Shown one piece after another: positions 9,468 to 19,369 of a stretch of DNA of 64,000 bases. Both the position numbers and the translations under genes were made by a program. The notes under the pieces are model-generated. The model saw nothing but the letters and a program-made list of their open reading frames with translations. It was not told the DNA's origin and did no database searches. Source of the DNA: Sphingosinicella sp. (GTDB taxonomy: Bacteria > Pseudomonadota > Alphaproteobacteria > Sphingomonadales > Sphingomonadaceae); NCBI RefSeq assembly GCF_013911755.1, contig NZ_JACESP010000006.1, forward strand, positions 62,001-126,000, written 5' to 3'. Within the stretch, counting starts at the first letter, position 1, and the number at the start of each line of letters is the position of its first letter.

Positions 9468-9634
9468 GATCTCTCCCCACTACAGCTTTGTTGTCGGCAG
9501 GAAGCCAAGCAAATTAATCAAAGCGGGAAGCAAATGATGGCAACTCGGTATCGTGGGCTGGATGTACCCCCGATCACCGCATTTCTCAATGTTTATCCTG
9601 GAAACAACGCCCCGGATGCGCCGGAACCGCGCTT

Positions 9635-10252
9635 TCATTTTCCAACGTTGTAGGCGAGCGCGGCGTCGTCGAGCTGGAAACCGACCAGCAGTTCGAAGCT
9701 GGCGTTCTTCAATGCGCTGCGCGCTTCGGGTGCCGCAAGCGGGTCGATCGCGGCGTCGGCGTCACCCGGCTTGCGCTCACGGGCAAGCTCGCGCGCGATG
9801 TTTTCCGGCAGCGCGGCAGCGGCGCGGCTGATGTCGCTGCGGGCATAGCCAGTCGTGCGCGTGCGCAGCTGGCCGTCGTCGAAGCGAAGCGTCACGCTGC
9901 CGAGCTGCTTGGAGAGCAGCTGGTCGCCCGCGCGCAGCACAACGGCGAAATAGGGCAGTGTCACTTCGCGCGCACCGCTGGCGTTCGCGCGCTGCGCCAC
10001 GACATCGAACGAAAGCTGACTGTTCAGCCGCTCCGCCGATTCGGCGCAGGTGGCGCGCACGTTGGTGATCACGGCGGTCACATCGATGGCGTTTGCGTCG
10101 CGGCTCGTCTCGGGCGAGAACAAGGTCACTTCGCTTGCATACTGGAGCGTGCCGGCCGCGGGGCAAGGGCTGCGCGTGATCTTCAGCGGATTGCCGCCAC
10201 CGCAGGCCGCCAGCATGAGGAGCGCAGGCACAACAACGAAAAACTGGCGCAC
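9635..10252 (-). CDS. putative lipoprotein of unknown function
   Basis: A 205-residue protein. I choose a GTG start at 10252 because GGAAGGA lies 9 nt before it, giving VRQFFVVVPALLMLAACGGG, a lipoprotein signal peptide with lipobox LAAC. An ATG at 10273 is in frame but has no better site. The mature part alternates strands (VTLPYFAVVLRAGDQLLSKQLGSVTLRFDDG), suggesting a beta-rich periplasmic domain. It is divergent from ispH. Confidence 0.65.
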   Translation of the reverse strand: MRQFFVVVPALLMLAACGGGNPLKITRSPCPAAGTLQYASEVTLFSPETSRDANAIDVTAVITNVRATCAESAERLNSQLSFDVVAQRANASGAREVTLPYFAVVLRAGDQLLSKQLGSVTLRFDDGQLRTRTTGYARSDISRAAAALPENIARELARERKPGDADAAIDPLAAPEARSALKNASFELLVGFQLDDAALAYNVGK

Positions 10253-10365
10253 GTGTGACGGTCCTTCCCGCATCGGGCTCAAGGCGCCCGTTGGCGCCCC
10301 TGTCGCCCGTCTCTATAGGAAGCGGCTTTTGAAGCGGCAAGCAATCGCGTAGAGGGAGCGCCATC

Positions 10366-11325
10366 ATGGCGGACATCGATCCAGAACTGAAGCGCCCGCT
10401 CCGGGTGCTGGTGGCAGGCCCGCGCGGCTTCTGCGCGGGCGTGGACCGCGCCATCCGCATCGTCGAGCTCGCGCTCGAGAAGTGGGGCGCCCCCGTCTAC
10501 GTGCGCCATGAGATCGTCCACAACCGCTTCGTGGTCGATAGCCTGCGCGCCAAGGGCGCCGTCTTCGTCGAGGAGCTGGAAGAGGTGCCGGAAGACGTGC
10601 CGGTGATATTCTCCGCGCACGGCGTTCCTAAAAGCGTGCCCAAGGCCGCTGAGGCGCGCAAGATGGTCTATGTCGATGCAACCTGCCCGCTCGTCTCGAA
10701 AGTGCACCGTCAGGCCGAGCGGCTGATCGAGCAGGGGCGGCACATCATCTTCGTCGGACACGCCGGGCATCCGGAAGTGATCGGCACGTTCGGGCAGGTG
10801 CCGCAGGGCGCGATGACGCTCGTGGAAACGGTCGAGGACGCCGAAACCATCGCCGTCGCCGACCCTTCGGCCATCGCTTTCCTTACGCAGACGACGCTTT
10901 CGGTGGATGACACGCACGAGATCGTCGAGACGCTGCGCCGCCGTTTCCCGGCGATCCAGGCGCCGCGCGGCGAGGATATCTGCTACGCCACCTCAAACCG
11001 GCAGGATGCGGTGAAGGCCATCGCCGGGCAATGCGACGTCGTGTTCGTGATCGGGGCGCCCAACTCGTCGAACTCGCTGCGGCTGCGCGAGGTCGCCGAG
11101 CGCTGCGGCGCCCGCGCCTATCTGGTGCAGCGTGCCGCCGAAATGGATTGGGCCTGGCTCGGCGATGCCGACACCGTGGGGATCACCGCCGGCGCCTCCG
11201 CGCCCGAAGTGCTGGTGCAGGAGCTTTTGGATGCGCTCGCGGCGCGCCGCCGGCTCAATGTCGAGCAGGTCACGACCGCCGTCGAGGACGTCGCCTTCAA
11301 ACTGCCGCGCGTGCTCACGGAATAA
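10366..11325 (+). CDS. ispH: 4-hydroxy-3-methylbut-2-enyl diphosphate reductase
   Basis: Last step of the MEP pathway: reduces HMBPP to IPP and DMAPP with an iron-sulfur cluster. The 319-residue protein has the three cluster cysteines C23 ([13 protein letters not shown]), C107 ([12 protein letters not shown]) and C206 ([11 protein letters not shown]), and other motifs such as [20 protein letters not shown] and [12 protein letters not shown]. First gene of the plus-strand group ispH-thrB-rnhA, with thrB starting 3 bp after its stop. Confidence 0.97.
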   Translation: MADIDPELKRPLRVLVAGPRGFCAGVDRAIRIVELALEKWGAPVYVRHEIVHNRFVVDSLRAKGAVFVEELEEVPEDVPVIFSAHGVPKSVPKAAEARKMVYVDATCPLVSKVHRQAERLIEQGRHIIFVGHAGHPEVIGTFGQVPQGAMTLVETVEDAETIAVADPSAIAFLTQTTLSVDDTHEIVETLRRRFPAIQAPRGEDICYATSNRQDAVKAIAGQCDVVFVIGAPNSSNSLRLREVAERCGARAYLVQRAAEMDWAWLGDADTVGITAGASAPEVLVQELLDALAARRRLNVEQVTTAVEDVAFKLPRVLTE

Positions 11326-11328
11326 CCC

Positions 11329-12270
11329 ATGGCTGTCTACACCCATGTTCCCGCGGAGGATCTGTCCGCGTTCGTCGCGCGCTACGACATCGGCGCGCTC
11401 GTCGCTGCCAAGGGCATCGCCGAAGGCGTCGAGAATTCGAACTACCTGATCGATACGACGCGCGGACGCTACATCCTGACGCTCTACGAGAAGCGCGTCG
11501 ACACGGCCGATCTGCCCTATTTCCTCGCTCTGATGCGCCATGCCGCGGATAGGGGACTGCCTGTGCCGAAGCCCATCGAGGACAAGGCGGGTGAACCCTT
11601 GCAAGAGCTTGCCGGCCGCCCGGCGTGCGTGATCGAATTCCTGACCGGCATCTCGGTGACGGAACCTACCCCCGCGCTTTGCCACGCCGCCGGGGAAGCG
11701 CTTGGACGCCTGCATGCGGCGACCGCCGATTTCAGCGGCGTTCGCGCCAACACACTCGGCCACGAGGGGCGGCTGGAGCTTGCCGCGAAGTGCTTGCCGC
11801 GTGCCGGCGAGATCGATCCCGGCCTCGCGGCGCTCATCGAGAGCGAGGTGGTATTTCAGAAGGCGCACTGGCCGGCCGATCTGCCGCAGGCGACCATCCA
11901 CGCCGATCTGTTTCCGGACAACGTGCTTGCGCTGGGCGATACCGTCACCGGCATCATCGACTTCTACTTCGCCTGCACGGACGCGCGCGCCTACGACCTT
12001 GCCGTGATGCACGGCGCGTGGTGCTTCAGCAACGACGGCGCGGTTTTCTACCCCGAACGCGCCGAAGCGCTGGAGGCGGGCTACCGCGCCGCGCACCCGA
12101 TCACGGAGGGCGAAGCGGCGGCCATGTCCGTGCTGCGCCGCGCGTCGGCGCTACGCTTCCTGCTTACACGCGCGTGGGACTGGCTGAACACACCGGCGGG
12201 CGCGCTCGTCACCCGCAAGGATCCAATGGCCTTCGCGCGGCGGCTCTTTCACTACCGCGAGGCCGGATGA
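11329..12270 (+). CDS. thrB: homoserine kinase (ThrB2, aminoglycoside phosphotransferase fold)
   Basis: Phosphorylates L-homoserine with ATP on the way to threonine. The 313-residue protein belongs to the kinase-fold type of ThrB found in alphaproteobacteria and pseudomonads. It starts [16 protein letters not shown]. It contains [13 protein letters not shown] (nucleotide loop), the catalytic [11 protein letters not shown] and metal-binding GIIDFYFAC. The gene is tightly packed between ispH and rnhA, whose ATG overlaps its TGA. Confidence 0.94.
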   Translation: MAVYTHVPAEDLSAFVARYDIGALVAAKGIAEGVENSNYLIDTTRGRYILTLYEKRVDTADLPYFLALMRHAADRGLPVPKPIEDKAGEPLQELAGRPACVIEFLTGISVTEPTPALCHAAGEALGRLHAATADFSGVRANTLGHEGRLELAAKCLPRAGEIDPGLAALIESEVVFQKAHWPADLPQATIHADLFPDNVLALGDTVTGIIDFYFACTDARAYDLAVMHGAWCFSNDGAVFYPERAEALEAGYRAAHPITEGEAAAMSVLRRASALRFLLTRAWDWLNTPAGALVTRKDPMAFARRLFHYREAG

Positions 12271-12719
12271 GCGCTGCACCTGATGTCGAAGTGTTCACCG
12301 ATGGCGCCTGCAAAGGCAACCCAGGGCCCGGCGGCTGGGGCGCCATCCTTCGCGCGAAGGGCCAGGAACGGGAGCTCAAGGGCGCGGAGGCGCTGACCAC
12401 CAACAACCGCATGGAACTCACGGCGGCGATCGAAGCGTTGAAGGCGTTGAAGCGCCCGTGCAGCGTTCGGCTGACCACCGATTCGGTCTACGTGCGGGAT
12501 GGCATCACCAAATGGGTGCACGGCTGGCAGCGGAACGGCTGGCGCACCGCCGACCGGAAACCGGTGAAGAACGCTGATCTGTGGCAGGCACTGGTCGCCG
12601 CGGCGGCGCCCCACCGTGTCGAATGGCACTGGGTAAAAGGACACAACGGCCACGCCGAGAACGAGCGCGCCGACCAGCTCGCCAATCTTGCGGTCGCCGA
12701 GCTCTCCGCGAGCAAATAG
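12267..12719 (+). CDS. rnhA: ribonuclease HI
   Basis: Cleaves the RNA strand of RNA-DNA hybrids. The 150-residue protein starts [20 protein letters not shown], with the first catalytic aspartate in FTDGAC. The other acidic residues are in [13 protein letters not shown] and [11 protein letters not shown], and [18 protein letters not shown] ends the active site. The ATG overlaps the thrB stop by 4 bp. Confidence 0.97.
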   Translation: MSAAPDVEVFTDGACKGNPGPGGWGAILRAKGQERELKGAEALTTNNRMELTAAIEALKALKRPCSVRLTTDSVYVRDGITKWVHGWQRNGWRTADRKPVKNADLWQALVAAAAPHRVEWHWVKGHNGHAENERADQLANLAVAELSASK

Positions 12720-12857
12720 CGTCGGCAGATTTTACATACGCGCCCGCAGAAATCGCGGCGTGCATTGAATCCAAAGCCTTTTTCTCGTCTGGTACATATA
12801 TTGCTTGGGAATGGCTGGATGTGCTTCGGCGCAGGACGTTCGTACAGGGGATTTATA

Positions 12858-13664
12858 GTGATCAGGTCGAATTCAAGCCGCGCAGTGCTGGGCGCGCTCG
12901 CGCTTTCCGCTGCGGCCCTGGCTTCATCGCCGGCCTTCGCGGTCGCCATCGGCAGCTTCGACCTTGATGCCAGCTGCTCCGTCAGCTGCGGCTCGGACGG
13001 CACCAACGGCAATGCGCGCGTCTTCACCGCAACCGCTTCGGACGGCAGCATCGTCCGTGCCCGCGCCACCGCGTGGTCGATCACGGGCGGCGGTTCAAAC
13101 CCGTGGGACGACGGCACGCACAATCAGGCGTTTCTCGGCCAGTATGCCGGCGGCGGTCTCGGCGCCACCTCGGACGCGGACGGCGGCGGCGGCAACGGCG
13201 CACACCAGGCCGACAATGCCGGCACCAAAGACTATATCGTTCTTCAGTTCGACCAGCTTGTTTCGCCCTCTTCGGTGGTCCTCAATACCTACGATCACAA
13301 AGTCGGCGGCGCATGGTACAAGGACAATGACGCAACCATCCTGATCGGTACGGTCACGACGGGCTGGGATCAGTTCCTGAACGCTTCGGACGTGCTCGAC
13401 AACCTTTCGACCGACCTGCACGAAATCCGCATCAATCGCGACTCGACGAGTTCTTACGTCGGGATCGACGCGACAGGCCACTACGGCAACGTCATCATCA
13501 TCGCCGCGGACCTCTATTACGCCGGCCGGAAGGGCGACAGCCCGGATGCCTTCAAGCTCGCTGAGCTCAACTTCTACACGAACGAAGTTCCCGAACCGGC
13601 GATGCTCGGCCTGTTCGGCCTCGGGCTTCTCGGCATCGGCGCAGCCCGCCGCCGCAAGGTCTGA
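12858..13664 (+). CDS. PEP-CTERM sorting domain protein
   Basis: Exported protein carrying a C-terminal sorting tag for exosortase. I select GTG at 12858, preceded by AGGGGA at a spacing of about 8 nt, giving 268 residues with a signal peptide ending SSPAFAVA. The mature domain is asparagine-, glycine- and aspartate-rich with a beta-sandwich look and two early cysteines (SCSVSCGSD). The tail reads VPEPAMLGLFGLGLLGIG, then AARRRKV: the PEP motif, one membrane helix and a basic end. The exosortase is not in the window. Function is unknown, probably surface or matrix related. Confidence 0.88.
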   Translation: MIRSNSSRAVLGALALSAAALASSPAFAVAIGSFDLDASCSVSCGSDGTNGNARVFTATASDGSIVRARATAWSITGGGSNPWDDGTHNQAFLGQYAGGGLGATSDADGGGGNGAHQADNAGTKDYIVLQFDQLVSPSSVVLNTYDHKVGGAWYKDNDATILIGTVTTGWDQFLNASDVLDNLSTDLHEIRINRDSTSSYVGIDATGHYGNVIIIAADLYYAGRKGDSPDAFKLAELNFYTNEVPEPAMLGLFGLGLLGIGAARRRKV

Positions 13665-13667
13665 TTT

Positions 13668-14780
13668 TCAACTGAACCGCTTGGGTGAGTAGCGTTCGGG
13701 GTCGACTCCGGGCGCGTCCCAGGTCGTCCCGGTAATCAGCGCCGCCGCCATCGCGCCCGCTGCGGGCGACGTCTGCACTCCGAACCCGCCCTGCCCCGCG
13801 CACCAGAAGAAGCCCGGTGCGTCCGATGCAAAACCGTACACCGGAAGCCGGTCCGGCGCGAAGCTCCGCAGCCCCGCCCACGACCGCACCACTCGACGCA
13901 CCGTCTCGGTCGTCGCAGTCTCGAACCGGTGCACGGCAATCGCAATGTCCAGCTCCTCAGGCTGCACATCACTCGCCGGCACCGGTGTTTCGTCGTGGGG
14001 GCTCACCCACATCATCCCGGCGTCGGGCTTGAAGTAGAAACTGCCCGCCGCATCGAGCACCACCGGCAGTTCAGGCTCCACAGGCCCGCCGAGATCCGCC
14101 ACGATCATCGTCCGCCGCAAAGGCTGCACGCCCAGTGGCCGCGCGCCCGCCAGCACGGCGACATCGTCGGCCCACGCGCCCGCGGCATTCACCACGACAT
14201 CGGCTTCGAAGCACCCCGCCCCGGTTTCGATCCGCCACCGCCCGCCGCTGCGATCAAAGCTGCGCACGCGCGCGTTCGTAACGAGTGCAGCGCCACGCCG
14301 CCGCGCACCGGCTAGGAACGCCTGATGCAGGCGTGCTACCTCGATATCGCTGCACCCGGGCTCCCAAAGCCCCCGCTGCTGCCAGGCGGGGGAGAGCAGC
14401 GGCGCCCGTGCAGTCGTCCCTTCGGCATCGAGGCATTCGATGGCGACACCCGAGGCCCGGAACGCGCGTTCCATCTGATCGAGCGCATCGTACGCACCCG
14501 GCCCGGCGATATGCAGCGCGCCGCGCGGTGTCACGAGCGGGCCCTCCGCGAAACCCTCCGGAGGCTGGAGCATGAAGGCTTTCGACGCGGTCGTCAGCGG
14601 CTGCACACCGGGCCCGCCGTAGGTTTCGGCGAAGAAGGCGGCCGAGCGGCCGGTGCTGTGCAGGCCCGGATGCGCTTCGGCCTCGATCAGCAGCACGGAG
14701 GCCCGTTCGCTCAGGAACCACGCGAGGCTCGCGCCCCCGATACCCGCCCCAACGACAACAACGTCGTACCGACCCGTCAT
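13668..14780 (-). CDS. FAD-dependent oxidoreductase, D-amino acid oxidase/glycine oxidase family
   Basis: A 370-residue flavoprotein. The N-terminal Rossmann motif is VVVVGAGIGGASLAWFLSE, followed by STGRSAAFFAETYGG, a pattern of DAO-family dehydrogenases. DVVVNAAGAWADDVA and the C-terminal GFFWCAGQGGFGVQTSPAAG complete the FAD site. The substrate is probably an amino or hydroxy acid but is not determined. It overlaps the start of nothing downstream and follows the hydrolase gene with a 4-bp ATGA overlap, so the two are cotranscribed. Confidence 0.9.
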   Translation of the reverse strand: MTGRYDVVVVGAGIGGASLAWFLSERASVLLIEAEAHPGLHSTGRSAAFFAETYGGPGVQPLTTASKAFMLQPPEGFAEGPLVTPRGALHIAGPGAYDALDQMERAFRASGVAIECLDAEGTTARAPLLSPAWQQRGLWEPGCSDIEVARLHQAFLAGARRRGAALVTNARVRSFDRSGGRWRIETGAGCFEADVVVNAAGAWADDVAVLAGARPLGVQPLRRTMIVADLGGPVEPELPVVLDAAGSFYFKPDAGMMWVSPHDETPVPASDVQPEELDIAIAVHRFETATTETVRRVVRSWAGLRSFAPDRLPVYGFASDAPGFFWCAGQGGFGVQTSPAAGAMAAALITGTTWDAPGVDPERYSPKRFS

Positions 14781-15718
14781 GACGCCACCAGCCCGTCAAC
14801 CGCCGCGAACAGGCTGTCCTGCACCGCGCTCCGCTCGCGCAGCAATTCGTGCGCCGCGCCCGCAATGACGTGCAGACGCCCATCCGGCAACCGCTGAACG
14901 AGCCGCCGCGCCGCCGCGGCGTCCACCAACCGCTCGTTCATGCCGATGAATACGTCGACGGGCAGCTTGATCGCCTCCGGCACGCCCTGTGCGGCCAGCG
15001 CGCGGCACGAGGTCGATGCCTCGAACACCCAGCGCCAGTTCGCCCCGCCAAACGCCAGCGCGGCATTGCCGTCGATCCACCACGCTTCGTCCGCGAACCG
15101 CTCCGGGTCGCCGGTCAGGATGCGCTGGCGATGAACACCGCGCGAGCGCGCGCCATACGGCCCCTGCAGCGGCGGATAGGTATCGCCCGCGCCTGCGTTC
15201 ACGCGCGCCTGCGCAAGCCAGGACAGTACGCGCGGCGGCACCCCTTGAGCGGCGATGCCCACCATCGGTGCAAACAGCACGGCACGGCGATAGCCGTGTG
15301 CGTTCCCGGCTGCGAGGTGCCGGAGCGCGAGATGCCCGCCCATGCTATGCCCCGCAAGCACCAGCGGCCCGCCGAGCAGCGCTGCGCATTGGTCCGCAAG
15401 CCCGGCGAGGTCAGCGAGCCACGCGTCGAAATATCCCCCCGCCCCGGTCGGGAAACGTCCGGAAGCCCCCTGTCCGCGCCAGTCGAAGGTGAAGAGGCCA
15501 TAGCCCTGGTCCCGCCAGTGCCAGTAGCTTTCCGAGTATTTCTCGATGAAATCCGCGCGCCCGTTCAGGAACAGGATCGAAGGTTTGCCCGGCATCGGCG
15601 CCCAGCTCACTGTGCGGATGTGCCAGCCGTCAACGGCGATCCAGTCCACCCAGCGCGCATTCGGCGGCAGCGAACGGCGCCGGATCAGCGCATCATCGGG
15701 GGTCGGGTCGGGCGTCAC
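14777..15718 (-). CDS. alpha/beta hydrolase (lysophospholipase-like)
   Basis: A 313-residue alpha/beta hydrolase. The nucleophile elbow is AGHSMGGHLALRHLA, preceded by FTFDWRGQGASGRF and FLNGRADFIEKYSES, which resemble PldB/monoacylglycerol lipase-type enzymes. A late aspartate region (VDVFIGMNERLVD) and histidine (HVIAGAAHELLRE) complete a plausible triad. The substrate is unknown. It is the first gene of a two-gene unit with the FAD oxidoreductase and is divergent from the cpa operon, with 49 bp between the two. Confidence 0.88.
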   Translation of the reverse strand: MTPDPTPDDALIRRRSLPPNARWVDWIAVDGWHIRTVSWAPMPGKPSILFLNGRADFIEKYSESYWHWRDQGYGLFTFDWRGQGASGRFPTGAGGYFDAWLADLAGLADQCAALLGGPLVLAGHSMGGHLALRHLAAGNAHGYRRAVLFAPMVGIAAQGVPPRVLSWLAQARVNAGAGDTYPPLQGPYGARSRGVHRQRILTGDPERFADEAWWIDGNAALAFGGANWRWVFEASTSCRALAAQGVPEAIKLPVDVFIGMNERLVDAAAARRLVQRLPDGRLHVIAGAAHELLRERSAVQDSLFAAVDGLVAS

Positions 15719-15767
15719 GGGCGCATGGTTACGTTTTTTTCAGTCATGACGTCTAGGACCGGTCGAC

Positions 15768-16241
15768 ATGGCCGGGACACTTCAGATCATCAGCGTCGGA
15801 GCGCTTTTCGCGCTGCTCGCCTATGTCATTTACAGTGACGTAACCCGGCGTATCATTCCGAACACCGTCAATGCCGCCGTCGCGCTGCTCGCCGTTCCCT
15901 TCTGGCTAGGGTCGGGCGAGGCGCTGTGGCCGCTCGTCGGCTGGCAGCTCTTGCTGGCCGTTGGCGTGTTTGCCGTTTTCGCCGGAATCTTCGCATTGGG
16001 CGCCATGGGCGGCGGTGACGTCAAGCTGCTCACCGCGCTCGCACTCTGGCTACCTGCAATTCCGTATCTGCGGATGCTCGTGCTCATGTCGATCATCGGC
16101 GGCGTCCTCACGCTCGCCTACCTCGTCTGGCACCGCAAGCGTAGAAAAGCGGGCAATCCGGAGATTCCATACGGGTGCGCAATCTGCCTCGCGACCTTCG
16201 TCGCGCTTGGCGAACCGATTGTTAAGCAATTGGCTGGATAG
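15768..16241 (+). CDS. cpaA: prepilin peptidase, CpaA/TadV type
   Basis: Aspartic protease of the A24 family that cleaves the leader of Flp-type pilins in the inner membrane. The 157-residue protein is mostly hydrophobic, with four to five helices. The two catalytic aspartates are in YSDVTRRIIPN and in the GxGD-like motif MGGGDVKLL. It lacks the methylase domain of PilD, as in other short CpaA proteins. First gene of the cpa/tad operon. Confidence 0.93.
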   Translation: MAGTLQIISVGALFALLAYVIYSDVTRRIIPNTVNAAVALLAVPFWLGSGEALWPLVGWQLLLAVGVFAVFAGIFALGAMGGGDVKLLTALALWLPAIPYLRMLVLMSIIGGVLTLAYLVWHRKRRKAGNPEIPYGCAICLATFVALGEPIVKQLAG

Positions 16242-16278
16242 TGCACGCAGGGGTTTTCGCCTGGAGGCTACAGGGGTC

Positions 16279-17262
16279 ATGGACGTAAAGAAGATCATAT
16301 TGCTGGTCGGTGCGCTCGTTATAGCGGGTATCTCGGCCTTCTTCGTGCGCGCGCTTGTCAGCGACAGCGGCACACAGCAAGTGCAGGCCGGCGAGGTCGA
16401 GCATAAGGGCCCGAAGGTGCTTGTCGCCACCAAGCCGCTACCGCTCGGCACCATCCTCAACGCCGAGATGTTCAAGCTGCAGCCGTGGCCCAAAGATCTC
16501 GTGGAAAACGTCTACTTCCTTGAAGGCGAGACCAACCTCGAAAGCCTGAACGGCAAAGTTGTGCGCGTTTCGGTTCCGGCCGGACAGCCGCTCACCAAGG
16601 GCTCGATCGTCGGGCCGGGTGAGCGCGGTTTCCTTGCCGCAGCGCTGACGCCCGGGATGCGCGCCGTTACGGTTTCTATCAACGCCGAAAGCGGCGTCGC
16701 CGGCTTTGTCTTCCCGGGCGACCGCGTCGACATGGTGCTGACGCACGGTATCAGCTATCAGGGCGATACCGAGGAAGGCACGCCTGCCCCGGCGCTGCGC
16801 GTTTCCGAGACGATCATGCGCAACGTGCGCGTGCTCGCCATCGACCAGCGCACCGACGAACTTGGCGGTGAAGAATCCGGCCCCAAGACGGGTCGCACCG
16901 TAACGTTCGAAGTGCCGCCGAAGTTCGTGGAAAAGATCGCGGTCGCACAAACGCTCGGCCAGATCTCGCTCAGCCTGCGCCCGCTCGCGGAGAATACGCA
17001 GGAGCTGGAACAGATGATCGCGACCGGCGAGGTGGAGGTCGGCGACGACCTGAATGCCACGCAGGAAAAGCACATGCAGATTGCACTCCAGACGCAGCCG
17101 AACGATCGCAATCCATCGTTCACCACCGGCGGCGAGGTCTCGCGCTTCGCATCCAACCTCGATCCGCGTCCTGTGGCCGTGAAGTCTGGCAAGCCGGCGG
17201 GTCCGAGCGTCCGCGTGTTCCGCGGCAGCAAGGCCACCGAAGTTTCCGTGGGGGCAGAATAA
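16279..17262 (+). CDS. cpaB: Flp pilus assembly protein CpaB/RcpC
   Basis: Periplasmic factor of the Tad pilus, thought to stabilise the secretin. I use ATG 16279, preceded by GGAGG, giving 327 residues. An N-terminal membrane anchor (KKIILLVGALVIAGISAFFVRAL) is followed by a SAF-like domain with VATKPLPLGTILNAEMF and VVRVSVPAGQPLTKGSIV, then the conserved GMRAVTVSINAESGVAGFVFPGDRVD. The frame stays open far upstream, but those residues are not protein-like. It lies 37 bp after cpaA and 1 bp before cpaC. Confidence 0.94.
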   Translation: MDVKKIILLVGALVIAGISAFFVRALVSDSGTQQVQAGEVEHKGPKVLVATKPLPLGTILNAEMFKLQPWPKDLVENVYFLEGETNLESLNGKVVRVSVPAGQPLTKGSIVGPGERGFLAAALTPGMRAVTVSINAESGVAGFVFPGDRVDMVLTHGISYQGDTEEGTPAPALRVSETIMRNVRVLAIDQRTDELGGEESGPKTGRTVTFEVPPKFVEKIAVAQTLGQISLSLRPLAENTQELEQMIATGEVEVGDDLNATQEKHMQIALQTQPNDRNPSFTTGGEVSRFASNLDPRPVAVKSGKPAGPSVRVFRGSKATEVSVGAE

Positions 17263-17263
17263 C

Positions 17264-18682
17264 ATGAAGCTCAAGGCAATTCTGTGCGGCTGCGCCGCCG
17301 CACTGTCGCTGGCCGCCATGGCCACGCCGGCGACACAGGCGCAGGACACGACGATCACGTCGGCAGCGTCCACGCTCAACGTCGGCGTCAACAAGGGCAC
17401 GCTGATCCGGCTTGAACGGTCGATGAGCGACGTGTTCGTCGCCAACCAGAAGATCGCAGACGTGCAGGTCCGGTCCGACCGCCTGCTCTACGTTTACGGC
17501 GTCGGCGCCGGTGAAACAACGATCTACGCGACGGACGGTGCCGGTCGCATCGTCTATTCCGCGAACGTCCGCGTCGCGCAGAACATCGACCAGATCCGCA
17601 CGATGCTGGGTCTTGCGATGCCGGGCGCCGCGATCACGGTCAATTCGATGAACGGCATGACGCTGCTCACGGGCACCGTCGCCAGCGCCGAAGAGGTCGA
17701 GGAGGCCACGCGCCTCGTCAAGACCTTCGTCGGCGAAGGACAGGCCATCGTCAACAAGCTGCAGACGGCAACGCCCGCGCAGGTGAACCTCCGCGTGAAG
17801 TTCGCGGAGGTGAGCCGCAGCCTGGTGAAGGAGCTGGGCGTCAACCTGACGACAATCGACAACACAGGCGGCTTCCTGTTCGGCATGGCGCGCGGACGGG
17901 GGACCGGAGCGCTCACCTATGATGCGGTCGCAGGAACGTGGACGCTGAATCAAAGCTCTGGGTCGACGACGATCGGCGGCGTCGCTTCACTGTTCGGGCT
18001 GGACGTCGGCGCAGCGATCGACGCGCTTGAACAAGATGGCCTCGTCTCCCTCCTTGCAGAACCGAACCTGACGGCCCTTTCGGGCGAGACGGCCAGCTTC
18101 CTTGCGGGCGGCGAGTTCCCGATCGCCGTGAGCGATGGCAACGGTGGCATCAGCGTCGAATTCAAGGAATACGGCGTGGGCATCGCCTTCACGCCGACCG
18201 TGCTCGACGGGGGAAGGATCAGTCTGCGCGTTCGTCCTGAAGTTTCCGAGCTTTCGGAAGCCGGAGCGATCCGCCTCGACAATATCTCGATCCCGGCGCT
18301 GACCACGCGCAGAGCCGAGACCTCGATCGAGCTCGGCTCGGGCCAGAGCTTCATGATCGCCGGGCTCCTGCGCAATCGCGTGGGCACCACCCAGGAAAAA
18401 ACGCCGTTGCTCGGCAATCTGCCGATCCTTGGCGCACTGTTCAAATCGGATCGCTTCGCGCGCGACGAATCGGAACTCGTGATCGTGGTGACACCCTATC
18501 TCGTGAAGCCGACCAACACCCGCCTTACGCTGCCGACGGACGGCCTTGCTGTTCCGAACGATGCGGAGCGCTGGCTGCTGGGCAAAACATTCAAGGGCGC
18601 CAAGGCGCCGGTCGCCGAAGCGAAGACAGCCGGACCGCCCACGGTCGCCGGCTCGGCCGCGCCCGGCTTCTCGAACAATTGA
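17264..18682 (+). CDS. cpaC: Tad pilus secretin CpaC/RcpA
   Basis: Outer-membrane channel of the Tad pilus. The 472-residue protein has a signal peptide ending ATPATQAQ, an N-terminal domain with GTLIRLERSMSDVFVANQKIADVQVRS, a BON-like segment (MTLLTGTVASAEEVEEA), and the secretin core with LLAEPNLTALSGETASFLAGGEFPI, FTPTVLDGGRISLRVRPEVSEL and SFMIAGLLRNR. It overlaps nothing upstream but its stop lies close to cpaD. Confidence 0.96.
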   Translation: MKLKAILCGCAAALSLAAMATPATQAQDTTITSAASTLNVGVNKGTLIRLERSMSDVFVANQKIADVQVRSDRLLYVYGVGAGETTIYATDGAGRIVYSANVRVAQNIDQIRTMLGLAMPGAAITVNSMNGMTLLTGTVASAEEVEEATRLVKTFVGEGQAIVNKLQTATPAQVNLRVKFAEVSRSLVKELGVNLTTIDNTGGFLFGMARGRGTGALTYDAVAGTWTLNQSSGSTTIGGVASLFGLDVGAAIDALEQDGLVSLLAEPNLTALSGETASFLAGGEFPIAVSDGNGGISVEFKEYGVGIAFTPTVLDGGRISLRVRPEVSELSEAGAIRLDNISIPALTTRRAETSIELGSGQSFMIAGLLRNRVGTTQEKTPLLGNLPILGALFKSDRFARDESELVIVVTPYLVKPTNTRLTLPTDGLAVPNDAERWLLGKTFKGAKAPVAEAKTAGPPTVAGSAAPGFSNN

Positions 18683-18696
18683 TGGAGAGGGGCACC

Positions 18697-19353
18697 ATGA
18701 CCATGAAGACCATCACGATGCGCCGCCTCGCAGCGGGCACCCTTCTCACCGCATCTCTCGCGCTCGGCGCCTGCGGCGGCACCGCTCCCAATCCGGGGAT
18801 GGCGTCAGCGAAGGCTCCGGTCGTCGCGCAGACAATCCTCGTCCACGATCTCGGCTATGCCGGTGCGGACGGGCTTTCCAGCGACCAGCGCAAGTCGCTT
18901 GCGGAGTGGTTCGAGGGCATCGGAATTCGCTACGGCGACCGCGTCAGCGTCGACGACAGCGGCGGCGGCTCGGGTGCTCGCCGTGCGGCGATCGCATCGG
19001 TGCTGGCCGGATACGGGCTGCTTCTGAACGATCAGGTGCCGGTCACGGTCGGTGCGGGCAGCGGCGGCCCACGCGTTGTCGTGATGCGCGCGACCGCCAG
19101 CGTCCCGGGTTGTCCGGATTGGTCGCGTCCGTCGCAGCTCGAATTCGAAGCTTCGACGATGAGCAACTACGGCTGCGCCAGCGAGAGCAACATCGCCGCG
19201 ATGGTGGTCGACGCGAACGACCTTGTGTCGGGCAAGCCTTACATTGGCACCGACGCGCTCACCACCGTGAAGGCGATCGAAATCTACCGGAGCAAGGCCG
19301 GCGCAGGCACCAACAAGGTGAAGAGCACCGTCGGCCAGGCCGGCAGCAATTAA
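18697..19353 (+). CDS. cpaD: CpaD family pilus assembly lipoprotein
   Basis: Lipoprotein expected to support the secretin. I choose ATG 18697 with GGAGAGGGG before it, giving 218 residues. The signal peptide MTMKTITMRRLAAGTLLTAS ends at lipobox LGACGG. The mature part carries the family signature CPDWSRPSQLEFE and SNYGCASESNIAAMV with DLVSGK. Cysteines in the CPDW and YGCA contexts match CpaD. It lies between cpaC and cpaE in the usual order. Confidence 0.88.
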   Translation: MTMKTITMRRLAAGTLLTASLALGACGGTAPNPGMASAKAPVVAQTILVHDLGYAGADGLSSDQRKSLAEWFEGIGIRYGDRVSVDDSGGGSGARRAAIASVLAGYGLLLNDQVPVTVGAGSGGPRVVVMRATASVPGCPDWSRPSQLEFEASTMSNYGCASESNIAAMVVDANDLVSGKPYIGTDALTTVKAIEIYRSKAGAGTNKVKSTVGQAGSN

Positions 19354-19369
19354 ACGAGGGGATGCAGGT